58,876 nt of DNA, from NCBI GenBank assembly GCA_964583765.1, contig CAZOWW010000019.1:1-58876 (forward strand), read 5' to 3'. Made by a program: the position numbers and the translations under genes. Shown piece by piece: positions 18,712 through 27,202 of the stretch. Origin of the DNA: CAZOWW01 sp964583765. Its GTDB lineage: Bacteria > Actinomycetota > Actinomycetes > Actinomycetales > Kineosporiaceae. Within the stretch, counting starts at the first letter, position 1. Each line of letters starts with the position of its first letter. The notes under the pieces are model-generated. The model ran no database searches. It worked only from the letters and a program-made list of their open reading frames with translations, and was not told the origin of the DNA.

Positions 18712-20688
18712 ATGCGCCAAGCCTCTCTGCCCCGACTGGCCGGACCGGTGGCTCCGACACCCACTGCGATGGGCGTCCTGCGCCCCCTTTCCACGGGTGT
18801 CCGGTTCGATCCGTCCGGACTGCTGGGCAGGTGGCAGCGGCGCAACGGCGCGGAGACCCTGCCGCATTGTCACGAGAGGTTGGAGAGCGACGGCTCCCTG
18901 GAGAATCTCCACCGGGTCGCCTCCGGAGGAGAGGGCGAACATCGTGGGATGTGGTTCTCCGACTCCGACGTCTACAAGACGCTGGAGGCCTCGGTCTGGG
19001 AGGCCGCGAGGCAAGGATCCGGAACAGGCGCGCTGACCGATTTCGTCGAGCGCACGGCGGCCCTGCTCAGCGCGGCGCAGGAGGACGACGGTTATCTCAA
19101 CTCGTTCTTCACCGGGAAGAACCTCGAGCGCCGGTGGGAGAACCTCGCCTGGAGTCATGAGTTGTACTGCGCGGGCCATCTCATCCAGGCTGCCGTCGCC
19201 GCGGCACGCGCGGAGGTGGGGTCCGGCCTGGTCGCAGTCGCACGTCGAACGGCGGATCTGCTCGTCCGGCGGTTCGGGGCCGACGGTGTGGACGGTGTGT
19301 GTGGTCACCCGGAGATAGAGACCGCACTCGTCGAGCTGTTCCGGCTGACCGGTCATCACCCCTATCTGGCCTTGGCCAACCGGTTCCTCACCCTTCGCGG
19401 TCACGGGCTCCTGGCCCGGGGACCAGCTGGTCGCCCTCGGTTCGGGCTGGCCCACTACCAGGATGACCGACCGATCCGGGAGTCCGATCAGGTCTCCGGT
19501 CACGCCGTCCGACAGCTCTACCTCCTCGCCGGCGCGGTCGACGTGGCGGTGGAGACCGCGGACGTCGAGCTGCTCGCGGCCGTGCGTCGCCTGTGGGACG
19601 ACGCCTTCGGGACCAAGACCTACCTGACCGGCGGCCACGGTTCGCGGCACCGTGACGAGTCGTTCGGGGACCCCTACGAGCTGCCGCCGGACCGGGCCTA
19701 CGCGGAGAGCTGCGCCGCGGTGGCCAGCTTCCACTGGAACTGGCGCCTGCTGCTGGCCACGGGCGAGGTTCGCTACGCGGACGAACTGGAACGGGTGTTG
19801 TACAACGGCGTCGCCGTGGCGATCGGAGCGGACGGCCGGCACTTCTTCTACTCCAATCCGCTGCAATTGCGCCGGGATCACGACGGATCCGACGAGGACG
19901 CGCCGTCCGCGCGATTGCCGTGGTACTCCTGCGCCTGTTGTCCACCCAATCTGGCCCGGCTCATGGCCTCGCTTCACCACTACGCGGCGACCACCAGCGC
20001 CCGAGGCATCGAACTGCATCTGTACAGCGGTGGGCGCGTCGTGGCGGAGGTCGGCGCCTCGAGCGTGACCCTGGACGTCCGGACCAGGTATCCCTGGGCG
20101 GGCCGGGTGGAGATCACGATCGTGGACACCCCCGTCGATCGGTCCTGGACCCTGGCCCTGCGCACTCCCGGGTGGTGCCGTCGCTTCGCCGTGACCGTGG
20201 ACGGGCGTCCCCTGGACGTGGCACCGGACGGCGGGTACGTCCACCTGACTCGTCCCTGGACTCCCGGGACGAGGATCGTCCTGGACCTGGAGATGACCCC
20301 GCGACTTGTGGCGGGACATCCGCGCATCGACGCCGTCCGCGGCTGCGTCGCCCTTCAGCGCGGGCCGCTCGTCTACTGCTTCGAGGAGATCGACCTCCCG
20401 GCGGGTACCGCTCTGGAAGACGTGCGACTGGACGACGGGTGCCCGGTCCGCGTCGAGGACCACGGTGACGACGCCCCGGTCCCGACCACCCTCGGCCTCA
20501 CCGGACACACGGAGACGTCTCCGACGAGCGCCCTGTACCTCGATCACCGGCCGGAGAGCTCGCACCACGACCGCTCGCCGAGCCCGCGACCAGGGGATGA
20601 GATCCCCCTCACCGCGCTTCCCTACTTCCTCTGGGGCAACCGCGCCAGTCCAGGTATGCGTGTGTGGATGCCCATCGGCCGGCCTTGA
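18712..20688 (+). CDS. GH127 beta-L-arabinofuranosidase (DUF1680)
   Basis: A 658-residue (alpha/alpha)6-barrel glycosidase removing beta-L-arabinofuranose, as on hydroxyproline-rich plant glycoproteins. The catalytic zinc site can be read by comparison with HypBA1: Glu332 and Cys334 in YAESCAAV, then Cys409 and Cys410 in YSCACCPPN, the first of this pair being the nucleophile. FNxDGYLNSFF-like EDDGYLNSFFTGK and LAWSHELYCAGHLIQAA are family hallmarks. There is no signal peptide, so it acts in the cytoplasm on imported oligosaccharides. ATG 18712 has AAGGA upstream. It is the first gene of an operon with the ABC transporter, 78 bases ahead of the binding protein gene. Confidence 0.93.
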   Translation: MRQASLPRLAGPVAPTPTAMGVLRPLSTGVRFDPSGLLGRWQRRNGAETLPHCHERLESDGSLENLHRVASGGEGEHRGMWFSDSDVYKTLEASVWEAARQGSGTGALTDFVERTAALLSAAQEDDGYLNSFFTGKNLERRWENLAWSHELYCAGHLIQAAVAAARAEVGSGLVAVARRTADLLVRRFGADGVDGVCGHPEIETALVELFRLTGHHPYLALANRFLTLRGHGLLARGPAGRPRFGLAHYQDDRPIRESDQVSGHAVRQLYLLAGAVDVAVETADVELLAAVRRLWDDAFGTKTYLTGGHGSRHRDESFGDPYELPPDRAYAESCAAVASFHWNWRLLLATGEVRYADELERVLYNGVAVAIGADGRHFFYSNPLQLRRDHDGSDEDAPSARLPWYSCACCPPNLARLMASLHHYAATTSARGIELHLYSGGRVVAEVGASSVTLDVRTRYPWAGRVEITIVDTPVDRSWTLALRTPGWCRRFAVTVDGRPLDVAPDGGYVHLTRPWTPGTRIVLDLEMTPRLVAGHPRIDAVRGCVALQRGPLVYCFEEIDLPAGTALEDVRLDDGCPVRVEDHGDDAPVPTTLGLTGHTETSPTSALYLDHRPESSHHDRSPSPRPGDEIPLTALPYFLWGNRASPGMRVWMPIGRP

Positions 20689-20766
20689 CCCGGCCTGCCG
20701 CAGTTCGAACAGACGACGGCACGCGCCGAGGACGGCGACACCGTTGCAGACCAGAGAGGATGTGCC

Positions 20767-22032
20767 ATGACACCACCCGTCACCGTCGGCACTCGTACCT
20801 TTGCGGTCGTGATAGCGGCCGTGCTTGCCGTCCCTGCACTCGCCGGCTGCGGTGGGGGCGCTCCGGCCAAGGACGGAGCCTCCGGCAAGGTGGGGAAGTT
20901 CTCGCTCTGGGATCCCTATCCCCAGTTCGATGCCGCTGCTGACTGGACGAAGTTGGTCGAGAGGTGCGGAACGCAGGCGGGCGTCGTGGTCCGACGGACT
21001 TCGTACGACACCACCGATCTGACGAACAAGGCCCTGCTCGCCGCGCAGCAGGGGAACTCGCCCGATCTGCTCGTGGTCGACAATCCCGTCGTGTCCACGC
21101 TCGCCGAGGCAGGCGTGCTCACCACGACCGCCGATGTCCCCGTGGACACGGCGTCCGTGCAGCCGAATCTCCTGGCCGCCGGCCAGCAGGACGGCAAGAC
21201 CTACGGGATCCCCATCGGCGCGAACACACTCGCCCTCTACTACAACAAGCACGTTCTGGCGGGCGCGGGTGTGGACATCGCCTCGGTGCGGGACTGGGCG
21301 AGCCTGACCGCGGCCCTGGCGAAGGTCAAGGCGGCGGGCAAGAAGGGAATCACTTTCTCGGCGATCGGTACCGAGGAGGGCAGTTTCCAGTTCCTGCCCT
21401 GGTTCTGGGGCGGCGGAGCCGATCTCCTCCACCTCGACTCACCCCGGGCGGTCACGGCACTGCAGTTGTGGACCGACTGGTTGCGGAAGGGATATGCCCC
21501 CAACTCGGTGATCAACAACACCCAGACCACGAGTTGGCAGGAATTCGCCACGGGTGACTACGCCTTCGCCGAGAACGGGACGTGGCAACTGGCCAACGCC
21601 CGGAAGTCCGGGATCGACTGGGGGGTCATCCCGATCCCCGCGGTGCACGGAGGTGCGGCCCCCGTGCCCACGGGGGGTGAGTTCGTCACGGTCCCGGTTC
21701 AGAAGGACGCCGCCCGGTACGCGACGTCCCAGAAGATCGTGGCCTGCCTGACCAGCACGGAGAACGCCCTCGCCACGGACGCCACGTTGTCCTACATCGC
21801 GGCGACCACGACCGGGCAGACCACGCAGGAGTCAGCCGACCCCGACCTCCGCGTGTGGGTGACGGCGGTCCAGGCGGCCAAGGGGCGCACCAGTGACAAC
21901 CTCGGCACGAAGTACCCGAGGATCTCCGAACCGTTGTGGGGGGCGTTCCAGGCGGCGCTGAGTGGGTCCGGGACACCTCAAGCCGCCCTCGCGCAGGCCC
22001 AGGCGGCGGCAGCCGCCGCCGTCGCGGGATGA
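20767..22032 (+). CDS. Sugar ABC transporter substrate-binding lipoprotein
   Basis: A 421-residue extracellular solute-binding protein of the family 1 (MalE-like) type. The signal peptide ends in a lipobox, ALAGC, so the protein is lipid-anchored outside the membrane. Conserved features include TYGIPIGANTLALYYNKHVL and the WxxFATGDYAFAENGTW segment that lines the sugar site. It captures oligosaccharides, probably arabinose-containing given the GH127 gene just upstream. The GH127 gene, this gene and the two permease genes form one operon. Confidence 0.92.
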   Translation: MTPPVTVGTRTFAVVIAAVLAVPALAGCGGGAPAKDGASGKVGKFSLWDPYPQFDAAADWTKLVERCGTQAGVVVRRTSYDTTDLTNKALLAAQQGNSPDLLVVDNPVVSTLAEAGVLTTTADVPVDTASVQPNLLAAGQQDGKTYGIPIGANTLALYYNKHVLAGAGVDIASVRDWASLTAALAKVKAAGKKGITFSAIGTEEGSFQFLPWFWGGGADLLHLDSPRAVTALQLWTDWLRKGYAPNSVINNTQTTSWQEFATGDYAFAENGTWQLANARKSGIDWGVIPIPAVHGGAAPVPTGGEFVTVPVQKDAARYATSQKIVACLTSTENALATDATLSYIAATTTGQTTQESADPDLRVWVTAVQAAKGRTSDNLGTKYPRISEPLWGAFQAALSGSGTPQAALAQAQAAAAAAVAG

Positions 22033-22203
22033 TCACGACACTTGCGTGAGCGGCGTCGTCCGGGCGCCCTGACGCCGGTGGGTGATCGCACGCGCGTCGC
22101 CTCCTCGCCGGACAGGACGAGGAAGCGTTCCGCGGTCGCGGAGGGCCGGACTCCGGCCCCCGCGACCGCACACCCGCCGGGACGAGGAGGAATCAGTCAG
22201 TTG

Positions 22204-23136
22204 ATGCGTTTCCCGGCCCGGGACATCGCGCCCGGGCGAGCCAGGGCGCCGCGCCCCGAGCACAAGCAGTTGGCGGCCTGGGCATTCCTCACGCCGGTCA
22301 CCGTCTACCTCGTGGCCTGCTATGCCTATCCGCTGTATCGCAACACCGACCTGAGCGTTCGCAACTACACGGTGCACTCGTTCGTCCACGGCGACGCGCC
22401 CTTCAGCGGACTGGCGAACTACCGTGCCGTGGTGGGCGACCCGACCTTCGCCGTCGCGCTGAGGAACACCCTCGTGTTCACGGGGGTCTCCCTGCTGTTC
22501 CAGTTCGTCATCGGACTTGCGCTCGCCGTCTTCTTCCACCGCAATTTCCGGTTGTCGGCGACGATGCGGGCCCTCTTCCTCGTGCCCTGGCTGCTGCCGT
22601 TGATCGTGTCCGCGTCCACCTGGTCCTGGATGCTCAACAGCGACTCGGGAATCGTCAACTCCCTTCTCGGCGGTGTGGGACTGCATCCGGTCGACTGGCT
22701 CACCTCGCCGCGGTGGAGTCTGGTCTCGGTGACCGTCGCCAACATCTGGATCGGCATTCCGTTCAATCTGGTGGTCCTGTACAGCGGCCTCCAGGCCATT
22801 CCCGCGGAGCTCCACGAGGCGGCGGCGATCGACGGGGCCAACGCCTGGCAGCGGTTCCGGCGTATCACCTTCCCGCTCCTGCGGCCGGTCTGCGCGATCA
22901 CGCTGCTGCTGGGCCTGATCTACACCCTCAAGGTCTTCGACCTCATCTGGATCATGACCAAGGGCGGTCCGGGTGATGCGTCGACCACGCTGGCGACCTG
23001 GTCCTACCGGAAGAGTTTCGGGTCGTTGTTGCCACGTTTCGGACCGGGAGCGGCGATCAGCAACCTCCTCATCCTCCTGGCGCTCGCCGCGGGCCTGGTG
23101 TACCTCCGGCTCCAGGCCAGGGAGCAGAATCGATGA
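22204..23136 (+). CDS. Sugar ABC transporter permease (MalF/UgpA-like)
   Basis: A 310-residue inner-membrane permease with six hydrophobic spans, the first near residues 25-45. The EAA loop that docks the ATPase is EAAAIDGANAWQRFRRITFP. The reading frame is open upstream, but GAGGAGG at 22184-22190 marks the start as TTG 22201 or ATG 22204; ATG is given here. The stop overlaps the ATG of the next permease (ATGA). The 171 bases between this gene and the binding protein show no extra signal. Confidence 0.92.
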   Translation: MRFPARDIAPGRARAPRPEHKQLAAWAFLTPVTVYLVACYAYPLYRNTDLSVRNYTVHSFVHGDAPFSGLANYRAVVGDPTFAVALRNTLVFTGVSLLFQFVIGLALAVFFHRNFRLSATMRALFLVPWLLPLIVSASTWSWMLNSDSGIVNSLLGGVGLHPVDWLTSPRWSLVSVTVANIWIGIPFNLVVLYSGLQAIPAELHEAAAIDGANAWQRFRRITFPLLRPVCAITLLLGLIYTLKVFDLIWIMTKGGPGDASTTLATWSYRKSFGSLLPRFGPGAAISNLLILLALAAGLVYLRLQAREQNR

Positions 23137-23960
23137 CGACCCCGCCCCGCCGGAGCAACCTGGTGCGCACCGCTCTGGGCCTGTTCCTGACCGCCGTGAT
23201 GCTCTTCCCGGTGTACTGGATGGTCAATGTCTCCTTCACCCGCGCCCAGGACATGCGTCGTGATCCTCCGCGGCTCTTCCCGACGCACGGGACGCTCGAC
23301 GGGTACCGCGCCGTCATCCACGACCAGTTGCCCTATCTGGGGACCAGCTTCGTCCTGGGCCTCGGCACGACCGCGCTGACGCTGGTTCTCTCCGCCCCGG
23401 CCGGGTACGCCCTCGCCAGGCTCCGTCCCCGGGGCGGAGGGCTGCTCGGCTTCGTCCTGCTCCTGGCGCAGATGATCCCGGGCATCATCATGGCGACGGG
23501 CTTCTACGCGATCTACTTGAGCCTCGGCCGGCTCGGCAGCATCGCCGGCCTCATCGTGGCCGATTCGACCATCGCCGTCCCCTTCGGCGTCCTCCTCTTC
23601 ACCGCCTTCATGCGCGGTATCCCCGAGGAACTGCTCCAGGCGGCGCGGGTCGACGGCGCGGGCACTCTGCGGACCTTCTGGTCCGTCGTCCTGCCGATCA
23701 GCCGCAACGCCACGGTCACGGTCGGCCTGTTCTCGTTCCTGTGGGCGTGGTCGGACTTCGTCTTCGCGACCACTCTGGACGGCGGAGGTGCGCACCAGCC
23801 GATCACACTGGGCATATATCACTACATCGGGAACAACAACCAGGAGTGGAACTCCATCATGGCCACCGCCGTCGTGGCGTCCCTACCTGCTGCGCTGCTG
23901 CTGGTGCTCGCTCAGCGATACATCGCGGCCGGCGTCACCGCAGGCTCCCTCAAGGAGTGA
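23133..23960 (+). CDS. Sugar ABC transporter permease (MalG/UgpE-like)
   Basis: The second permease of the importer, 275 residues with six membrane spans. It starts within the stop of the preceding gene, so it is translationally coupled. The EAA loop is PEELLQAARVDGAGTLRTFWSVVLP. MIPGIIMATGFYAIY and the C-terminal QRYIAAGVTAGSLKE are typical of the MalG group. No ATPase gene follows; actinobacterial importers of this class usually share one multitask ATPase (MsiK), which would be encoded elsewhere. Confidence 0.92.
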   Translation: MTTPPRRSNLVRTALGLFLTAVMLFPVYWMVNVSFTRAQDMRRDPPRLFPTHGTLDGYRAVIHDQLPYLGTSFVLGLGTTALTLVLSAPAGYALARLRPRGGGLLGFVLLLAQMIPGIIMATGFYAIYLSLGRLGSIAGLIVADSTIAVPFGVLLFTAFMRGIPEELLQAARVDGAGTLRTFWSVVLPISRNATVTVGLFSFLWAWSDFVFATTLDGGGAHQPITLGIYHYIGNNNQEWNSIMATAVVASLPAALLLVLAQRYIAAGVTAGSLKE

Positions 23961-23965
23961 GGGAG
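23945..23965. terminator. Hairpin at the end of the ABC operon
   Basis: CTCCCTCA and TGAGGGAG form a perfect 8-bp stem around AGGAG, overlapping the permease stop codon, between convergent genes. Confidence 0.5.
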
Positions 23966-24030
23966 GCTCCCGTCAGGGATGAGGTAGGCCCTGGTGCCGC
24001 ACTGCTACCGCGACGTGCGGGGAAGAGGGC

Positions 24031-25044
24031 TCACGGCCGGCCCACGGTCGACTCCCGCACGACGAGTTCGCACCGGTGGACGTGCAACCCGGGGGCGGGC
24101 TTGCCGTCGATCGCCGCCAGCAGCAGCTGGGCCGCGGTCCGGCCGAGTCCCTCGAGATCCATGTCCACGCTGGTCAGGGTGGGCTGGCACCCCAGGACCA
24201 TCACGTCCCAGTTGTCGAATCCCACCACCGCCACGTCATCGGGGACGACCCGGCCCGCGGCGCGGAGGGTCCCGATGAGCCCGCGCGCGATCTGGTCGCT
24301 CCCGCAGAAGACCGCATCGAAGTCCTGGCCGGACTTCAGGAGGATGCCTGCGGCTTGACGCCCCCACGTCTCATTCCATTCGCCGAACATGGGGGGAACG
24401 ACCGGCCGGAGGCCGGCATCGGCAAGCGTCGCGAGCATGGCGTCCGCGCGGGCCGTCGCCGACTGGTGCCGTTCGGGCCCGGTGACGTGAACGACGCGCC
24501 GGCGTCCGAGCGCGAGCAGGTGTTCGACGGCGGACCGGGCCCCGCCGGCCTCGTCGACGACCACGGAACAATCGGCCGGGCCGGTGGAGCTGATGAACGC
24601 GTAGACCGTGGGGACCGGCATCGAGATCGAGATCGGTGGACGGGCCTGTGACCGGCGTCCGGTCATGATGATGCCGTCGACCCGACGCCCGATCAGGGTC
24701 TCCAGGTAGTACTGCTCCCGGATCCCGTCGTCGCGGGCGTCGCACAGGAGCACGGACATCCGGCCCGCACCGAGTGCGTCCTCGACGCCTCGCATGATCG
24801 GGATGCTGAACCGGCCGATCGAGTCCGTGGTGATCATCCCGACGGTGAAGCTGCGCCCCGAACGCAGGGCCCGGGCGGCCGCACTCGGCTGGAAGCCCAG
24901 TTGTTCGGCTGCCTCGCGCACCCGGCGGCGGGTCTCGGGCCGCAGGGTGCCCCGTCCGTTGAGGGCCTTGGACGCGGTGCCCACGGAGACCTCCGCCAGC
25001 GCGGCGACATCGCTGACCGTGACCGGGCGGCCGATCGCTCCCAT
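24031..25044 (-). CDS. LacI-family transcriptional regulator
   Basis: A 337-residue sugar-responsive repressor. From ATG 25044 (GGGAGAGGGG upstream) the protein opens with the LacI HTH VTVSDVAALAEVSVGTASKAL and the hinge helix NPSAAARALRSG-like segment (QPSAAARALRSG). A periplasmic-binding-like ligand domain follows, with CGSDQIARGLIGTL and VGFDNWD typical of the group. It lies between the transporter operon (convergent) and the divergent CBM2 enzyme gene. The two identical dyads GGNAANCGNTTNCC in front of GH127 and of the CBM2 enzyme are its likely sites. The inducer is probably an arabino-oligosaccharide or its monomer. Confidence 0.93.
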   Translation of the reverse strand: MGAIGRPVTVSDVAALAEVSVGTASKALNGRGTLRPETRRRVREAAEQLGFQPSAAARALRSGRSFTVGMITTDSIGRFSIPIMRGVEDALGAGRMSVLLCDARDDGIREQYYLETLIGRRVDGIIMTGRRSQARPPISISMPVPTVYAFISSTGPADCSVVVDEAGGARSAVEHLLALGRRRVVHVTGPERHQSATARADAMLATLADAGLRPVVPPMFGEWNETWGRQAAGILLKSGQDFDAVFCGSDQIARGLIGTLRAAGRVVPDDVAVVGFDNWDVMVLGCQPTLTSVDMDLEGLGRTAAQLLLAAIDGKPAPGLHVHRCELVVRESTVGRP

Positions 25045-25131
25045 CCGTGTCCCCTCTCCCTGACCGTGCGGGGGCCAGAGTAGCGCCCGGACCTTCGGCA
25101 ACAGCGGCGGAATCCCGCGCGTTCGCTGGTC

Positions 25132-25176
25132 TTGACATGCCTCTGACCGCAGGCCTAGCCTCGGCAACCGATTTCC
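25132..25176 (+). promoter_or_regulatory. Sigma-A promoter with LacI-type operator (CBM2 enzyme)
   Basis: TTGACA (25132-25137), an 18-base spacer and TAGCCT (25156-25161) are followed by GGCAACCGATTTCC (25163-25176), another GGNAANCGNTTNCC dyad. Elements, spacing and operator offset are the same as at 18472-18516. It drives the secreted enzyme starting at 25350, leaving a ~180-base 5' leader with no other visible feature. Confidence 0.75.
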
Positions 25177-25349
25177 TAACTGACCCCTCTTGCGCCATCT
25201 GGTCCGCGTGTCCGAGCGCCGGTCCACCGGCGGTGAGAGGAGTGCTCACCTCCGTCCCGAAGGACGCGCCACACGCGCGGGAGCTGCCCACCCGCCGTCG
25301 ACGCCACGCTCCGGGAGACCTCCACAGACCTCTCTCCCTGGAAGAACGG

Positions 25350-27089
25350 ATGATCCTGATGACCGAATGGAATGTTCCATCGCGTGGTCCGTCGCGTGGT
25401 TCGCGTGGTGCTCGCCGACCTCTGGTTCTGGGTGTCGTCGCGGCTGTCCTGGTCCCCGTGGGTGTCCTGGGGGTGGTGCCGGGGGCGCAGGCGGCGAGTG
25501 CGTCGATGACGTTGGTGGTGAGTGCGGATCAGACGTTGCGGCCGGTGACCCATGTGGCCACGGGCAGTCTGTACGGGTTGGCGGATGCGACCAATCCGTC
25601 GGACTCGCTCGCGTCGGCGATCAAGCCGAACACGTTCGTGCAGATGCCGGCGGGGGGGCATCAGCAGGGCACGGGCGACATTCTGGTCGTGGCCTCGAAG
25701 GCCTCGCGGGTGGGCGCCAAGCTCGTGGATCGGCTCTCGGACTACTACGCGGGCTGGCCGTACCAGTTCAGTTGGAGTACCTGGCCGAGCTTCGTGACCT
25801 CCCAGTTGCAGAAGGTCAATCGCAGTACGGTGCCGAATCTGGCGGCGTACGAGTTGTGGAACGAGTCGGACAACACGTGGTTGTCGGCCAACGGGACCTA
25901 CGAGGACTTCTGGACCCGCACGTACCGGCAGGTCCGTTCGATCGATGCGAGTACTCCGATCCAGGGCCCGAGCTTGTCGAACAACATCAGTGACATGCAG
26001 AACTTCTTGAAGAACGCGGTCGCGACGAACACGGTGCCGGACATTATCTCCTGGCACGAGTTGGCGGGGGCGAACCTGATCGCGGGGGATGTCCAGAAGG
26101 TCGTGGGTCTGGAGAACAGTCTGGGGATCTCGCCGCGGCCGATCGCGATCGAGGAGTATGCCTCGCCGTCGGAGGTGGGGATCCCGGGGGCGTTGGTGGG
26201 GTACATCGCCAAGTTCGAGCGGCTGGGGGTGCATGACGCCGAGTTGGCGTTCTGGAACCAGTCGGGTGCGTTGGGGGATCTGTTGACCGGGCGGGGTGGT
26301 TCGCCCAACGGCGCGTACTGGCTCTACACGTGGTACGCCGCGATGAGCGGGAACATGGTGGTGACCACTCCTGCGTCGCAGACCTCGATCGACGGGGCCG
26401 CGGCGTTGACCAGTGACGGCAGGGCGTTGAGCGTCATCGTCGGCGGGGGCACCAGCGGAGCGAGCGCGGTGCAGGTCAACGGTCTGGGCGGCGCGCTGGC
26501 CGGCAGCGGCACGGTGCACGTCAAGGTCGAGTCGGTGGCCAGCACCGGGCGTACCGGGGCCTCCTCGGGTGCGTCCACCCTCGCCGAGAGTGACTACGTG
26601 GTCAGCGGCGGGTCGATCACGGTGCCGGTGAACACGACCAGCACCAGCGCCTACCGCCTGACGATCACCCCGTCGGGCAGCCCGACCACGACCGGCACGA
26701 CCACGACCACGACCCGGACCACGACCACCACGTCCACGACCCGGACCACCTCGACCTCGACCACCACGCGCACGACCTCCACCAGCGGGGGTCCGGCCGG
26801 GTGCACCGCGGCCTACTCGGTGACCAGCGCGTGGACCGGGGGGTTCGTCGCGAACGTCAACGTCACCGCGGGCAGCGCGGGGACGACGTCGTGGAAGGTG
26901 AGTCTGTCGCTGCCGTCCGGGACCGCGCTCACCAGTGGCTGGAACGCCACCTTCACCGGCTCCACGGGCACGGTCACCGCGACCAATGCCAGTTACAACG
27001 GTGCTCTCGGAGCCGGTCAGTCGACCAGCTTCGGGTTCCAGGGCACCGGTACCGGCAGCGGGGTCACCACCACCTGCACCGCCGCCTGA
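25350..27089 (+). CDS. Secreted clan-A-like glycoside hydrolase with C-terminal CBM2
   Basis: A 579-residue exported enzyme. A Sec-type signal peptide (residues ~22-48, ending AQA) precedes a catalytic domain of ~390 residues. LAAYELWNESDN carries a likely acid/base Glu (residue 172, Asn-Glu pair as in clan GH-A), and PIAIEEYASP carries the probable nucleophile (Glu268 or Glu269). I cannot place it firmly in a numbered GH family; GH39/GH51-like enzymes come nearest. A Thr/Arg/Ser linker (~residues 450-480) leads to a ~100-residue CBM2 module with bounding cysteines and GWNATFTGSTGTVTATNASY. Substrate is likely cellulose-associated arabinan or xylan. ATG 25350 follows GGAAGAA. Confidence 0.8.
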   Translation: MILMTEWNVPSRGPSRGSRGARRPLVLGVVAAVLVPVGVLGVVPGAQAASASMTLVVSADQTLRPVTHVATGSLYGLADATNPSDSLASAIKPNTFVQMPAGGHQQGTGDILVVASKASRVGAKLVDRLSDYYAGWPYQFSWSTWPSFVTSQLQKVNRSTVPNLAAYELWNESDNTWLSANGTYEDFWTRTYRQVRSIDASTPIQGPSLSNNISDMQNFLKNAVATNTVPDIISWHELAGANLIAGDVQKVVGLENSLGISPRPIAIEEYASPSEVGIPGALVGYIAKFERLGVHDAELAFWNQSGALGDLLTGRGGSPNGAYWLYTWYAAMSGNMVVTTPASQTSIDGAAALTSDGRALSVIVGGGTSGASAVQVNGLGGALAGSGTVHVKVESVASTGRTGASSGASTLAESDYVVSGGSITVPVNTTSTSAYRLTITPSGSPTTTGTTTTTTRTTTTTSTTRTTSTSTTTRTTSTSGGPAGCTAAYSVTSAWTGGFVANVNVTAGSAGTTSWKVSLSLPSGTALTSGWNATFTGSTGTVTATNASYNGALGAGQSTSFGFQGTGTGSGVTTTCTAA

Positions 27090-27102
27090 GCAAGGAGGTC
27101 AT

Positions 27103-27141
27103 CGGCGCACCGCCCGATCGAGGTGATCGGGCGGTGCGCCG
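27103..27141. terminator. Bidirectional hairpin terminator
   Basis: A perfect 17-bp stem (left arm 27103-27119, right arm 27125-27141) with a five-base loop lies between the CBM2 enzyme gene and the convergent LacI gene; it can serve both. Confidence 0.85.
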
Positions 27142-27202
27142 CCGTTCCGGGTGGTTCCCCGGCCCCGCCACTGTGCTGGTCGCACCGTCCGCCACGGAAC
27201 GG

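Noticed and set aside
18064..21432. 1122-codon minus-strand open frame opposite GH127 and the binding protein
   Set aside because: A GC-skew shadow without any domain pattern; the plus strand encodes two clear families.
20767..23960. Search for an ABC ATPase gene in the sugar transporter operon
   Set aside because: None is present; the ABC-F protein at 39205-40914 is a ribosome-type protein without transporter partner features.
26690..26790. Dense ACC/ACG repeats resembling a repeat array
   Set aside because: They are codons of the Thr/Arg linker before the CBM2 module; there are no spacers of constant length, so not CRISPR.
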